A stretch of 64,000 nucleotides of DNA from NCBI GenBank assembly GCA_026929865.2, contig CM049398.1, positions 14,031,001 to 14,095,000 of the forward strand. Direction: 5' to 3'. The stretch is from Hyperoplus lanceolatus. Its lineage: Eukaryota > Chordata > Actinopteri > Uranoscopiformes > Ammodytidae. The translations under genes were made by a program, and so were the position numbers. The stretch's first letter is position 1, and each line of letters starts with the position of its first letter. The notes beneath the pieces were generated by a model. That model was not told where the DNA came from. It saw only the letters and a program-made list of their open reading frames with translations, and ran no database searches. Positions 1 through 19,484 of the stretch are shown one piece after another.

Positions 1-785
1 AGGAGTCTTTAATTAACATGGAAGAAGGTATTTTATCTTGTAAACCCGAAAAATCCTGGTTGGAAACACTTCCGTTACAGCATGAACAGCACCGTTGTGC
101 TCATTACTGCCCCCTGAGGCTGCAGAGCAGAAGACCGTTAGGTAATGCTGCATTCAGGTTCACATCAGATGGTATGGATTTCCGACTAGTATCTTCGTTC
201 TTCCGAATTTGGTGTTTCTGCGCTGTAATGTAATGCGAAAACTACTGGACGCAACACAGAGGATGGATTGTATTTTATTGCCCAGATAATTTGAAACTAA
301 CCCCTGATGGCTCTTTTCAGTATGTGTAACAACCTAAACTAATGATTTTACTTGACTTGTATCAGAATTAACGGCAGTAAATACCTTTATAAAATATAAT
401 CAATGTTATTTATACGTCATATACATAATAAAACGTGAACACACTTTCTTTTCTTCATGAGCACAACATTGATAAGAGAGGCCGATATGTGACTAAATGA
501 ACAGTGTATTTTTTTTAGCATGACCAAACAAACCTCCGACTTGAGCGTCCGTTCATGTGACTTTTCAGAGTGGGAAACTTATTTTTACGAATATTACGAT
601 TTTTCCTAGACTACATGAAAGCAGCATAACTACATTTGCAAAGGCCACAAGGGGCAACAGTGAGCTAACTCCAAGGGGGCGACAACAGACTACAAAAAGC
701 GACACCACACACTTACTACATTTCCCAGCAGCAGTAGCGGCATTGGCTGTGTGAACTTCATAACTCACACACTGTGGAGGTAAAC
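1..785. other. 5' flank of acad8, no gene recognised
   Basis: I see no convincing coding exon here. The last 100 bases or so form the probable promoter and 5' UTR of acad8. The region is AT-rich up to about 540 and then more balanced. No TATA box is evident. A head-to-head partner gene further left is possible but not visible. Confidence 0.4.
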
Positions 786-4295
<3,510 letters not shown>

Positions 4296-4725
4296 TAAAT
4301 TATATTCCCTGGAGCATCAGGACTGACCATATTGTCACGGTCTTTATCCCTGGTTTGTTACTGTGTGACTGGTTTCTGGACTGCCTTCGGCATTGTATAA
4401 GATACAGATCACTGGAGGATTGTTGGTAAACCAGTCAGTAAAATGTTAGGTTTCTCCAGTAGAATATTGAATATTTTCTTGAATCTTTAGTAAGGTTTTA
4501 TTTAGATTTTAATCCAAGATGGTCCTTTCTGCTTATGCTGCTCGTGTGAATATAGTTTTAACTTTGTTTTTGTTTTGTTTTTTATAAGAAGCTGCTCTTT
4601 AAAACAGTTTCATTCAATTTGTCAAGACGCCTGGATTTTATGTTCTATTGATTAAAATATTGTGATGAGAATTATTTCAGTATAGTATTATGCCAGAGAC
4701 ATACAACAAACACTAACTTTAGCGC

Positions 4726-4731
4726 AATAAA
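4726..4731 (+). promoter_or_regulatory. candidate acad8 polyadenylation signal
   Basis: A canonical AATAAA lies 430 bases after the acad8 stop codon and just before a long TG tract. An ATTAAA variant lies about 75 bases upstream. Which one is used cannot be told from sequence. Confidence 0.5.
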
Positions 4732-4785
4732 AAGGGGGTAGGCTGTTCTACTGTACGTCACATACATGTTGCTGTTTTTGTCAAC

Positions 4786-6178
<1,393 letters not shown>

Positions 6179-9100
6179 CTACACCAGTGAGCCGGCCTGG
6201 CTTTGAGCAGGCACCATGACGGCGACAGCTCCCATGCGCGTCAGGGTGGAGGAGCTGGTTTGCGGGGACACAGTGAGTGGAGGTGGCACCTGAGGCTGAG
6301 CCCCCTCAGTCCTGTTGGGGACAGCCAACCCGGGGCTCCTCACAAGCTGCGGAGGGGCCCCGTTTGAGCTGAGAGGTCGCTTGTGTTTGCGCTGCGGTGT
6401 GCCACCCATGTTATAGCCGGGTAGTCCCTGCAGCGTGTTGGCTTCTCCAGGTCGCAGCTGGTAGGCGTTGATGACCGAGCCTGTGTCTGAAGCAGAGATG
6501 GGCGAGTACGGGTAGTGGTAGTTGGGCTGGTGGGGACTGGTTGCTACGGAGGACAGGGTGCCGTTTTTGGATCCAATGTCCGAGCCGGTGTTACTCTTGG
6601 CCCACGACACTCGCTTTGGTGCCTGAGCATCCTCCCTACAAATGACGAGAGAGAGAGAGAGAGAGAGAAAAGAGCTTGAGAAGGAAGGAAAAACTCATAT
6701 TGAATGAAAAGTATGCCATGAAGAAAATAAATATAACAGAATCTGGTTTATTTATATAGCACAATTCAAACACAAGGCCATTCAAAGTAGGATCTATCCT
6801 TTCTGGCATATCAATCGCTAATTTACAGCAGTTCACGAGTTTGTTTCAGGTGCTAATACCGTTATCATTCTCATATCTTATTTATTATATTGTTGGTCCT
6901 CGTTTTATTGTAATAGATTTTTTTATTTTTTTTGCATGTGAATATTGTTTATACATGCTTTATATTCATTTTGGCTTTGATCCCTGTATTTTTCTGTGTC
7001 ATTGCTTCTCTTCGTGACAAATGAACAAATAAAGTATTCAAATTAAAATTAATAATATAATGCTCACCTTGAGTTTTAACAAAGAAACACTTATGTACTG
7101 CACCTATACAATAGTAGACAAACATGAAGGTACTTTAAACCAATTCAAAGAAGAACAACGTAAAAATACCCACAAATAAAAGTTATCTTAATTACCAAGA
7201 GTGTCTCGTCAAGTTTATTATTCCAAAGCCGATTTCAACAGTGTCCACTTTATTTGGTACACGGTTGAGTCTTATTCAATTCAGCACAACTGCTCTGCCA
7301 TGAAGTATACTGTTATGATGCCTATAATGTGCAGTTCTAATTTGTTAATTCAGTTTTATCTTTAAGCATATTAGCAGTCATAGTAGGCTAAGTGGCGGTG
7401 CTTTACTTGACTGTATTATATTCAGAAGTGTTTTTAAAAATCTACTCCAAAATGGGATAGTCAAAACAATTTGAAATGCCTCTAGATATATAATGTATTC
7501 CAAAATAATACAATTTTAACTATGACTTTTATCATTTATTTATTTTCCTAAAAAGTTAACAAAAAAACATGAACTTGAAGCTTCGTATCTGACAGACTAT
7601 ACTGCAGGGCCGTTGTCTTGGATTGAATTTGATTGTACAGGTGTAACTAATAAAGTGGCTCCTGAGCCTAAAGTGAAACTCTCACTTGATCTCGTTAGCT
7701 ATCTCCTCCTCGGTGTCCCGTCCCCTCCTCAGTATGAATATGAGGAAGAGAGCCATGGCCATCAGTCCCAGTATGGAGCCGAGTGTAGCCGCTGCGATCA
7801 TGCCTGCGTTGGAGGCTGCAAAACAGATCGCAGGTCAGTATTTACTGTATAGTAAGATAGCTGTTAAATCGTATGGTGTGTGACGTTCCTACTGTGTACG
7901 TACATGTGATAACTTCTAGGTTAATGGAGCAGGTGTCAGAGCCGGCGGTGTTGCTGGCTCGGCAGATGTACTTCCCTGACATGCTTTTAGTGAGGTTGCT
8001 CAGCCTGAGGGTGCCGTGTCTCTCATCTGAAACACAACCACACAGTTACACACACACACACACTTCTCAATCATATATTTATGAGGGTGTGTGGTTTTGG
8101 TAGAACTAGAAAACTATACAGGTTGACATTACATTAATATACCACCGTATAACACATGAGGGGGCTATTTTGTCTAAGTCAAAAACACAACTTTACAGAT
8201 CACACAAAGTTAACCAAAGGAAATTAATTTTTTCAAATATATCATTGATTATGTATAGAAAGGAAACAATGGAACCGTCATTTTACGTTAGAAATCAAAA
8301 GAATTTCCTTACTACTGTATTTCCTTTTGAAATGTTGGATTTCTGAGAGTTCGGAAATTTTTTGTCTACTCCTCACTTGGATTTACATAATTCTGCAGAT
8401 TGATGTGTTTTAAACCGTGCAGCTCTTAGCGAGACGGAAAGCATTTCATAATGCACTTGGGTATACTTTTCTCTTACTGATTTAATGATGCACTGTGTGT
8501 ATCACAGAGTCATTTGTATAATGATACAATCATTGTGTGCAGCATAACATGTTGAAACATTATTTAATGATTTTAAACCTTAATCCAGAATTTAATCTGC
8601 TTTTGGCCCATATCCATTACCTCTAGTTTATAGTTTGGCATTGATGCGACCCCTCTGCTGACCTCTCTGCAGATGATTATGCAGTTTTGCTACATAATGA
8701 TTTATGTCAGCATTTGTTTTTTAAATATGTTCTCACAACAGGATTTTGACATAGCAGTAAGTGCAGTAAGTGTGCATTCACAACTGGGTATTTCCATTTG
8801 ACACAATCTGTTTCTTGGGGCACATCTGACTTTTCAAAAGCTTTGTTGTTGCAAACATAGGCTGTAAAAAAATAGACAAGCTTAATGCGGGTCTTAACAC
8901 TACAAATCCAATCTTAGACAATAAATTGCTACATGTCTCATTCTGATGCTTTAGCGGGGACGTCAGGAGATGAAAGTGTCTGTGCGTCCTAGAAGTGTTG
9001 TTGGGATCAGGTGGGTGTCTTGAACTCAGCACCAGGAGGCAATCCCCACAAAAGAAAAAAAGTAATGCAAACCGGTTGAATCATTGGAATCATCCCAGAT

Positions 9101-12100
9101 GTCAAAGCTCACATTATGACGGCAAGCAACATATTAATGCAAGAGAAAAAGAAAATCCTTTACAATCATTGTGTCATAACAGCTGCTTTCATCCCGAAGT
9201 TCGAGAGAGTGTAGTGTACACAGAGCTTTGAGTTTTGTCTGCACCATCTGCTACTGCACAGTACAAACAGTTAATCTGCGACTGATGTCAGCATCCAATA
9301 AACTAAAACACAGTGTCACAAGGCAAAAAAGACATAAATGGTATGTTGTAAGAATAACCTGATAATGTGAGTACCACACTATTAAAAACATGCATGTACA
9401 CTAGAATTATTCAAATTTAAAGTAAAAATTGCTGGTTCAGTAACAGATCACAGATGTATTCAGTATTCAAATCATGTCTCGTAAATCAGAACAGAAGATG
9501 GTGCCAATTAAGACAGAGGCGGATGACAACGATATACTGTATGCACCTGTCCCTCTATGATTATTTAATCCCCGCGCTTGAAAACCAGCTGTGAAGAACC
9601 AACCCCAATTGTGGCAGATTAGCACAACATCAGCTGTGAGCTTTAACGCCCTGACGATACTGTAGGTGCTGCCTCACATCAAGACTGGAGCATTACTCAT
9701 ATAACGCTGCCATCACCGCAAGGTCAGCGAGGGGCATTCATCATAGCCTTGACACATGACACATGATTTATGTAATTCAGAGGCATTTCGATATGGAGCT
9801 CGGGGGATAGTTTTCCTCCTGACATGACACTGTCGGATTGGTTTTTACAATTAATGTAAAAAAAAAAAAAAAAAAACACGTCACGCAATCAAGTCGTAGT
9901 AAATAACCGTCATTTACGCCACTAGTTTTATCTTGCAGGATGAAAATACAGAATTCCTCCTAAAATGTGCTCTCTAGTAAACACAATCTGGACAATATGG
10001 AGACACAGCTAAAACAGGACACATCTGTCTATTCATTCACTATACTCTGTGTATTCATTCTTTCCTTCATTTGCATGGCACTGTTTTAGACTGTAAACAT
10101 TGCTGCCACTACACCAATGTTTCCAGCGAAACATATGCGTTCAAATGACTTTGATACATTACATTAACAATTATATATATTTCTTGCCAAGAGTTAAATA
10201 GAAGAGAATGTTGATAATTCATCTCATATTTTTACAGTAAATGAAATTAAGCTACAGCTTTTTACACATGACATGTTGTGGTTTTACCGTTTATAATAAG
10301 CGACTTAAAGCAAAATAAAACAGCTAGCCTGGCTTTGTCCAACAATAACAAAGTTCACCTATAAAACCAAGATTAAAATGAGATACAGTAAGCCATTATT
10401 TATTTTGTGAATTTGACAATGAACATATGGAGTGTTTACTACTGAGCTTTAGAGGTGCTAGTAGGTGAAAATCGTTAGGATTCCCTTGGAGGGAGCCAGG
10501 CTAACTGTTTCTGCTAACCAGCTAAGCTTACTGTGTCCGTCTAGTGGTAGGCTATACGATATACTCTCATCTAAAGCTGGGGTGGAGGATTTGGGGAGAA
10601 AATGGCAGTTGGGATAGAGATTTGAATCCAAATACCTCAACCGCTCCACTTGTTCTCTTTGGTCCCTCCCCTATGGTCCCCCCTGACACGCTCTACACCA
10701 AAAAAGTCGTGCCAAAGTGAATGGACAGTCCCAACAGCCAATAAGAACAGAGAATCAGAGCCTCGCTCTGATTCTCTGTCGGTCAAAGTGTACAGCTCAT
10801 GTTAACTTTGAACAATCAGAAATCACATATCCCAGCTTTAACCATCAGCAAGAAATAATTTCCCTAAATTTCAAGCTATTCCTTTCTTCCGGTTGACTGA
10901 ATAATTATTCATTTCATCCCTTATATGGATTATAGGAATTTAGTCCTTTGATACAAGTCAACCTGCTCACTGTGTGTGTAAAGATAGTACATTATGAAAA
11001 AATGAATGAATATAATGGGATATAATGGGATCACAGCTAAATCTAACAGAAAATGCATGCTTCAAAGATTTAAAAGGAAAAAGCCAACCCTCTGATTTTT
11101 TATTTTACAAAATGGAAATATACTGTATGAAATTCTGCTCTATTAAATGTTCACTGTTGATTATTCCAAATACACACACTGACATTTCTGACAATCTAAT
11201 CAATCAATGGCGAAGAGAATGTGAATTTCCTCTGGATGGCACCAAGCCTATGTTATACGTTTTTTCCATTTTTTTTTAATGGTCATTTCTGTAACATAAT
11301 CCTATAAGCTTTCTTTCAAGTTGGGTTTATTTATTTTTCCCTTTAAAGCTTTGGCTTTGATTTGCGGAGTGACATGTTGACTCCAGAAACCGTGATTGCT
11401 CAGGATGATTGCAAGTAACGGTGGGATAGAGTTAGGGGGGAAATTAAAATGAGTGAAAACCCTTACCCATGTACCCAAGGACAAGCATGGGATGGGGGCA
11501 AGGTCTCCATTCTTTTTTTGCAAAAAGGTAAAATGGCAGAAAGAGATAGATAGAAAGAGAGAGAGAGAGCGCATGAATGAGGGAAGGAGTGGTACAGTCT
11601 GATGAGAAGGAGGGGTTGAAGAGTGAGATGTGCTGCACTATCGGTCCCAAATCCATGCAACTTATGCCTCTTCGAAGGGTTGATTATGTAATGACATGGG
11701 GCTTGTTAGATTAGGCACTAAGGTCAACAAGAAATGAGGAGCGGAGAGAGGATCAGCAGAGAACACGCAGATATAGAACACTTTGGGTTTGAATGTGTTG
11801 AGTGTAGACGGCATGTAAGGCATATACTAGGCATGTGATGAAGGCATGAGTGTACATGCCACATTCAGTGTTTCCCCTAGAATTTTTTTTAGGCCCGGTG
11901 GTAAAAGCTGATAAAGAGTATGCGCGCGGCATGCGTACCAAATTTCTAGTAGAAATTGACCAAAACTAACCGTATTATGGATAAGCCTCTTTTGACAGCC
12001 CGCTACAAATTAGGGCATAGGGTTATGCCTTCACATTCGGTACATTTGTACATTTTGTGTTTCCCTCAGGATTTTTTGAGACTGCTGGGGGAGAATGTAC

Positions 12101-15100
12101 CTTCTAGTGGGGTCTTGCGCCAGCGGAAGAAAACCTTTACCATTTTAAACTTAAATGCATCAATCTGGTGCACTTTGAGAAGCTAAATCTGATTTTATTT
12201 TTATTTTCTGTAAACAGCTGTCATATATGTCCTGCCTAAAACAATTTTCTGGAATAATTTGGAGACACAAGCCATATAAACTATTTAAGAAAAACACATG
12301 GATATGAAAATAAAATACAATAAACACTAAGACCTAATATAGACAGGTATGTCCTGTCTAGTATTAATTTCTGGAATAATCTGGATCATGAAACATTTTC
12401 TTTAATTTATCAAATATTAATATAAAATAAATGAATTAACCTAGGCTACACATCATGATTAGCCTATCAATCAAAATGTGTGCAAACTTAGCCAAATTTC
12501 ATATCTCGACCATTATATTTCATGTAGCCTAGTTCTCAATTTAAAACATAAAAATAAAGTAGCATTGAAAATACCAAAAAATAAAGCTTGTATGGCTACA
12601 ATAGCCTGCTGTTTAAGATAACTTGCTGCGCTGTCTCAGCTGTTGATACAGATTGGTTGCTACGGCGACGTAGCGACTTTAACTTTCTAAGTTTTGCTCA
12701 GCACTTTTTCCTGTTCAACTCCCTGTAAGGAAGGTTCTTTCTCATCAGCTTCCCTGTTTGACATGTGCGCTCCGAATGCACACGGGCATCGCGCCGCGGT
12801 GCGCAGAAAAAAATAATAATAATAATAATATTTTTTTTTCCCGCTGGCCAGGCCTGTATAATGGTAGGGGAAACACTGACATTACAAAACCCCGGCTGAT
12901 TGCTCAATCAGATGGAGTAGTTTTCATTTAGAAGACTGAGGACTTTGTATACAAAAACAAAGCAGTTGAGTCAATACTGAATCAATCAGCCTAAGTCCTG
13001 TTGTTCAGAAAACAGATGGTGTTCCCTGAAGCATCATCTAGAAACATCAATTTTTCTCCCTCTTTATCTCTATTGCATGTGCAGTGCTGTGAGATGAGTG
13101 TGTTGAGGTTTGAGTTTTCTCAATCTGTAAAGAGGATTTTGTACTGCATGGTATAATATTATGGGGGGGGGGGGGGGGGGGGGGTCTTCCTCTGAGGTGT
13201 TCTTTTAAGCCCACAGGATCACGTGTGACCTGACGACAAGGACTCATCTTTGATATTCATGTAAGGTACATGACATGTGGACATGTTCACGAACAGGCAC
13301 ACCGATCACTTTTGCCTTCTGTTTGATACATATCTATGTTGACCGAGAAATGAGGCCGGTTGAGAATTACCGGACCTACTTTTCTCTTTCAAAACTACCC
13401 AGAGCCTGAAAGTGAGATGATGAGCCAGTGTTCAAATCTGTCAAAAGTTTTGTTTCATGGACACCTAATAATTTTATGATGGTTTAATCTTCAATTTTAA
13501 CATTAAATGTCATTTAATAATACAATAATGTCATTTATAATTTAATAATGTCATTAAACATGTGGGCGTCTTTTCAGGTTGCATATAATCCCTAAAACCT
13601 CCACCAATAACATAAGGGAACCTGCTTGAAAGGCGAATCTCAAGTAAAGGAATCTGGCAAGCACTTGCTACATCACAGCTTGGTGCTCATTAAGCTTAAC
13701 TGCTGTGAGCCTGTGGTGATGAGGCAACTCGAATGAGCGTTTTAACATTTTTACCAACTCCTCTCTCTTATCTAATCTTTATTTTAGGATCTGGACAGTG
13801 AAAGTGCAATATTCATTGAAATTTGTTTTCTAAATTTGTTAAGTGACAGGGTGCATGTTTCCCAATTCCCCAGAGGAATTAAGTCCTAATGCTGCGTTCC
13901 ATACAACTCGAAAGTGGAGTATTTCCCAGTTGTAATTTCCGATTTACGACCTCAAAGTGTTCTAGACAATTGTGAAGTCGTTTTTTTCCGACCTCCTACT
14001 AGTAAAATAAAACAGGAACGTCGGAGTTCCTACTCGTAAACTCGGAGCAAATCCATCCACCCCGACTTTGGGGTTGGATGATGGAGGTTGCAGCTGGGAT
14101 ATCCTCCACTTCTAAATTGTATGGAACCAAAAAATTGGTTGTGTGTTTATGCTGCGTTCTATAGAAGTGGAACATTTTCCATAGTAATTTCCGATATCCG
14201 ACCTCAAAGTCGGGTTACTTCGATATGCTCCGAGTATATGAGTAGGAATTCCAAATTTAAACGGCGTTCCAGTCGTATTTTCGTAATAGGATGTCGGAAA
14301 AAATACGACTTCCCTGTTGTCTGGAACTTTTCGAGGTCGGATATCTGATATTACAACTGGGAAATCCTCCACTTCCGAGTTTTATGGAATGCAGCATAAG
14401 TATGCTATCTTATCAGTTAAAAAGAAAGAGAAAATTCAGTTTTACTTTGTCCATGTTTTTAAAGTTATACCCTTGAGAATTTTGCCTGCACCCAATTAAC
14501 TGATGACATTGCAGACATTTTGTACGTTTTCCTGCTATGACGCGCCAACATTTGCTTAGAAACCTCTCAGTAGAAAAGGAGTGAATGTAATAAATTAATG
14601 GCACTTACAGTATTAAAAAAAATACATAAAAATAATTCAGGAATTATGATACCTGGACTAAAGACCCAGAATGATCCATGTGGATACAGTAGATTCCACT
14701 TGAGGTACAGTGAGCAGGACAATGTGTTTTGGGTGAGTTACATCCAGGTAAAAATACTCACTCTGCATTGGAGAGAAGAAGACCTCAGACAGCGGTGCAG
14801 CCTTGGTCCATTTGTACTGGGGGACAGGTTTTCCATGGCTTGACATACAGCTCAGAGTCACATTGCCCTTCACCACTGGGTTCCCTGTCATGGTGCATAC
14901 CGGGGGAGAAGGAGGGACTGCAGACACAGAGAGACCGACACAATGTTACTCAGCCAACACATGTGAGATACAGATAGGACCAAGTGACCTTTTATTGAAC
15001 CTGCACGTTACGGCTTTAATCCACTGTAAATCTACTACACTGTAAGTGGAGATCTATTGGAGATTTCATATTGCATACAAATAAGAAAATGTTTTGACCC

Positions 15101-18100
15101 TCTCACCCATTTCCATCTGCCGCTGGACAATGACTTAATGTCATCAGAGGCCGGCAACAACAGCAGATGAATCCGCTTTGTTCTCAGTGCTTACTCAACA
15201 TGACTATGATATTTCTTTGTAACAGTCTGGCTCCAATCTGAAATCCTGTTAAATGTGTTCAGCGTTGCCTGGTTTTCTCAATCCAATTCTGCAGACAGTT
15301 CTGATTTAGGCTAACCTTTGCAGTTCTTTGTGAGGCTCTGGTCCATTACCTTTGACATTAAGGCTCATCTCTCCAGAAATGCCAGCTCCTCCAGGGACAA
15401 TGACATTGCAGAAGTAGCGTCCGGAGTCTGACTCCTGGGTGTCGTTGATGTAGATAGAGAGGTTCGCCGAAGGCATGGCCACGCTGAAGCCCACTCTTTT
15501 GGTGAAGTCGTTCTTGCCGTGCCCGACCTCACCTGCGCTGAAGTTGATCACCTGCAGAGAGAAAACACATTAAAAGAAAGGCAGCAAATTATTTTGTCCC
15601 TTCTGCAATCAATGCATCTAAATGCAGCTGACGGCAGCTACTAGACATCATAGGCCAAGCATTGTAGAAACTGAGTTCAGTGGCATGTATTTATTCATCT
15701 ATTTATTAATTATGGAACTATTATCCCTACTTGTTCCATCATGGCGCCCTGTGCAGGGTGTCCCGCCTTGACATCGCAAGCTCCCCCCACCTTCACTACC
15801 AACCATAGATAGTAGGGTTGGGCGATATGGGCTAAAATCAATATCTCGATATTTTTTTACTATATCTCGATACACGATATATATCTCGATATATTTCAAA
15901 TCTCCTCTAGAGCACATCCTAAATGCTCAATTTAATTTATTTTTTGCATAACATCACACCAGTAACATGATTTAAATAGGGGAGAACGGGGTAAGTAGGC
16001 ACACTTTTTACTCTAGTGAGAATTGCTCATCACCAAAACATCTGTCAATAGCCATTCCTACATTAAATTGAAGCTTAAGGTGTTGGCTTGAAATGTGTGT
16101 CTCTCTTTTTTTCCAACTTATTGTAATGAAGAAGTAATTTACCATCAAAGACACTCTGACACATTGTGACAACCAACCCCATCAAGGGGTCGGTTGTCAC
16201 ACACTATGGGGTTGTTTGTCACAATGTTATCTTAATGGGAAAAATCTTAAAAAGAAGGCAATGAGGCAGAACCAAATTTGAAAGTTTAATTGCATAGTCA
16301 AGTTGACAAATAGGCCTACATAACTTACTGTAGCCTTGGCAGCTGGTCTAGTTTGGGATGCACTGGGTTGTTTTGATTTTGTTGCCCTTTTTTCTTTTGC
16401 TTGCTAGCTGCCTTTTCCTGCTCTATTCTTTCCTTCTCTGGGGTGTCAGTGAGGATACAGCTTGACAATTTCTTTCGTTATTGGGTTCCTTTTCTGGCTG
16501 CAGCCTTGAGATAACATGTGACAACCAACCCCCCAAAAAATTTGACGACCAACCCCAACCTGAATTTCTTGCTAGCATCAAGGCCAACAACCATCTGACA
16601 ACTAATTAGCTTGCTAACAACAATCTAAACTATAGCTTACCCTTAACACTTTCCGAGGGTAACAAGTGTTTTGTTATAAACCCATTGTGTAAAAGCCTAG
16701 AAGAAAAATACTGAGAAGCAAAATATTTGGAATTTGACATAAAAAACACAAAACATCCTCACACCTGAAATGCAGCTGTCTTCCTCCAAGGAAGTCTATG
16801 TATGTGACCTCTGATCCCAATTCTGGACCTTTTTTATATCAACATTTCAGAGCTAGCGCGCTCTGGTGGCGAGATATAACGAATGTGACATCCAACCCAT
16901 GTGACAAATTACCCCGTTCTCCCCTAGTCCCTGCAAAATGTATCTGCACTAACGATGCATTATTAGGCTACATGAAACAACATCTTGTTTATATTCTTTA
17001 TTGCTTTCTATTGGAACAATTTGAAACTTGCACAAGGCAAAGAGTTTGCACATAGTATTGATTATTCCACATCCTTCCACTCCCATACAATGGATCCAGC
17101 ATTATTTTATTTGGAAACAGTTTTTTCCATCTTCTGTTAATCTGTAAACTGAGAAAACTAATTATGACTCATTACAACCACTCACTAATTGTTTATCACC
17201 ACTAATCCCCTGAAGATAGCAGCCACACTTTAAATGCAGAACAGGTTTTGCTCCATAATAGTAGTCTATGTGTATACAAGGCTCTGACATTTATAATGGT
17301 TACTGTCGCTTTAAGAGCAGTTGCTCCCAGTCTATAGTGTATAACTTAAGTTTCGTTAGTCCGAGAGAGAGATTCATGTGAGCGTAAACAGCAGGTGGCT
17401 CATCGTCCCTCTGTTACCTGCCTTATTGTTTAATTCTCCTGTATTGAGTTCATGAGAATAAAACTGGAAGACAATCAGAGGATTTAAATAAATACGGCTG
17501 AGAATAATATAGTCTAAAGAAAGCAAAGTCTCATCATCATTCCTTGCATTCTAACCGATGCACCATTCCTGGATGCTATTCATACCTATTGATCTAGCCC
17601 TCCTGCATTATCACTAAAACACTATGTTTTATTTTATAAAAATACTCGCAAATGTAGCCTACTTTACATAGACTTTTAGTTGATAAACGGTGTGCACCTC
17701 CCTTGGTGCTGACATGGACATATTGTAAGAGGCTGCCCGTAATAAATGTGATGCCGTGGTTGTATGACGTTGGACCAAAAACTCTCCGTGAAGTCGGAGT
17801 AATCCGCCCCCGGCGCTCGTTCGCCTTCCTCTCATAAGGACCAGGTTCTGTACATCGGCCGCTTATGCTGTCAAGCGCCCGCCTCCCCCGTTCTTTCGCA
17901 TGTGTAGCCACTAGCCTTCCTCTCATAAGGACCAGGGCAGGCTGTGCTGTGTACAGCGGCCGCTAATGCTGTCATGTGCGCCCGCCTCCCCCGGTCGTTC
18001 GCCTGTGTGCTTCTTCTCATAAGCATGGACCTACAAAAAAGGTCCATGATATGAACGACGGCCACCATCGCCATCATGTGCGCACCCCTCCACCCGCTCG

Positions 18101-19452
18101 TTCGGCTGTCATACGAACACAAGAGCCCTCGTCTTTTTTTCTCGCCCTCTCGTTGTTTTCACATAGCGATAAAAGTAACAGTAACACACACAGGGCGCAC
18201 TGCAGACTACATCACAGATGCGCGCCCAGGAGACTCTGGTTGGGAGGGGGGAGTGAGTGAGTTGCCAATGCATGTGAGTCTGTGAGGCAGAGAGCCACAG
18301 GAAAGAGCGAGAGAAGCGAACACCAGCGAGTTTGCCGGCTAAAAAAAAAGCATATTATGTGCCAATTTGTATTCGATGATCGCGATAGGGTCATTTTATA
18401 CATCCCCTGGAGAACATCTCGCGATACATCGCATATATTCGATATATCGCCCAGCCCTAATAGATAGTATATAAAAAGCTACCCACCAAACGTTTAGCCC
18501 ATCAGTAATAGTGCTGCACATTTAACCCTTATGCCTTGTTAGTGGAAATCTGTGTACTTGGGGTTGCATTTTTGAGATAATTTTGGCTGTGATTGTTCCC
18601 TAGCCATAAAATTTGGTAAGGAGGTGTGGTTTTCAATGAATTTTGGATATTCTGAGTTTCATCCATTTCCACTTTATTTTGACTGTGTGAGATGTTTTTG
18701 TTACACTGTGTATGTTAAGTACACGATTTGCACCATTGACTTCCATTATAACGACATTTTTTGACCCCCACCTTTAAATAAAAGTGAAAAATTATTTTGA
18801 ATCTAATTTCCCATTTCTCTGTAGCAAACTTGATGAAGTTATGTAAAAATAAGCTCAATAAGTGTTTCCTCTCTCCCTCCCCCACTGGGGACCCTTTACA
18901 ACAAATTGGCATCCTTGTGTAATTCATAGCTGCAAACCAATAAAAAATCACTAAAATGGTTTTGATGTGTAGTTAGTGAACACCTCTTTTAGTCAGAATG
19001 GTTGAAGTGAAAAAATATTTTCCAGGAGTCAGTCTGTGTGAACTCAAATCACAGACACTGAAATCCTTGTGTACAAATATATTTGTACACAAGGATTTCA
19101 GGCTATTTCGTAAACTCATAGAAAGCCATAAAACCAGTATTTTTGATTCCTTGGCCATGGCAAGATATAATCAGGATGTATATCATGTTTTGCACTAATT
19201 TTGAAGGAGAGGCATCAAATTTTAGGTTGTAACTCATATCTAGTAGATTTATGCATTTCATATGGTCTCCAACTGAGGAGCAAACATGCCTCATGACACA
19301 AACGAGAAAAAAATAGTAATTTTCATATTTTCTGTCAAACTTCCGGATTACTGGCCACTGCGACAACAAATCATAAACACACACGACACACGACACAAGC
19401 ACACTTTCACACACACACATGAACTTACACACACACACACACACACGAACTT

Positions 19453-19484
<32 letters not shown>

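Larger units (their letters stand above)
15813..18459. mobile_element. hAT-type element, 2.65 kb, with a nested insertion
   Basis: The ends TAGGGTTGGGCGATAT and (reverse complement) TAGGGCTGGGCGATAT are imperfect inverted repeats rich in the palindromic ATATCGATAT type. They are flanked by a perfect 8-bp duplication ATAGATAG (15805-15812 and 18460-18467), the hAT hallmark. No transposase frame was recognised. The interior holds the 946-bp element at 15979-16924 and a GC-rich minisatellite near 17.8-18.05 kb. It lies in esam intron 2. Confidence 0.8.
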
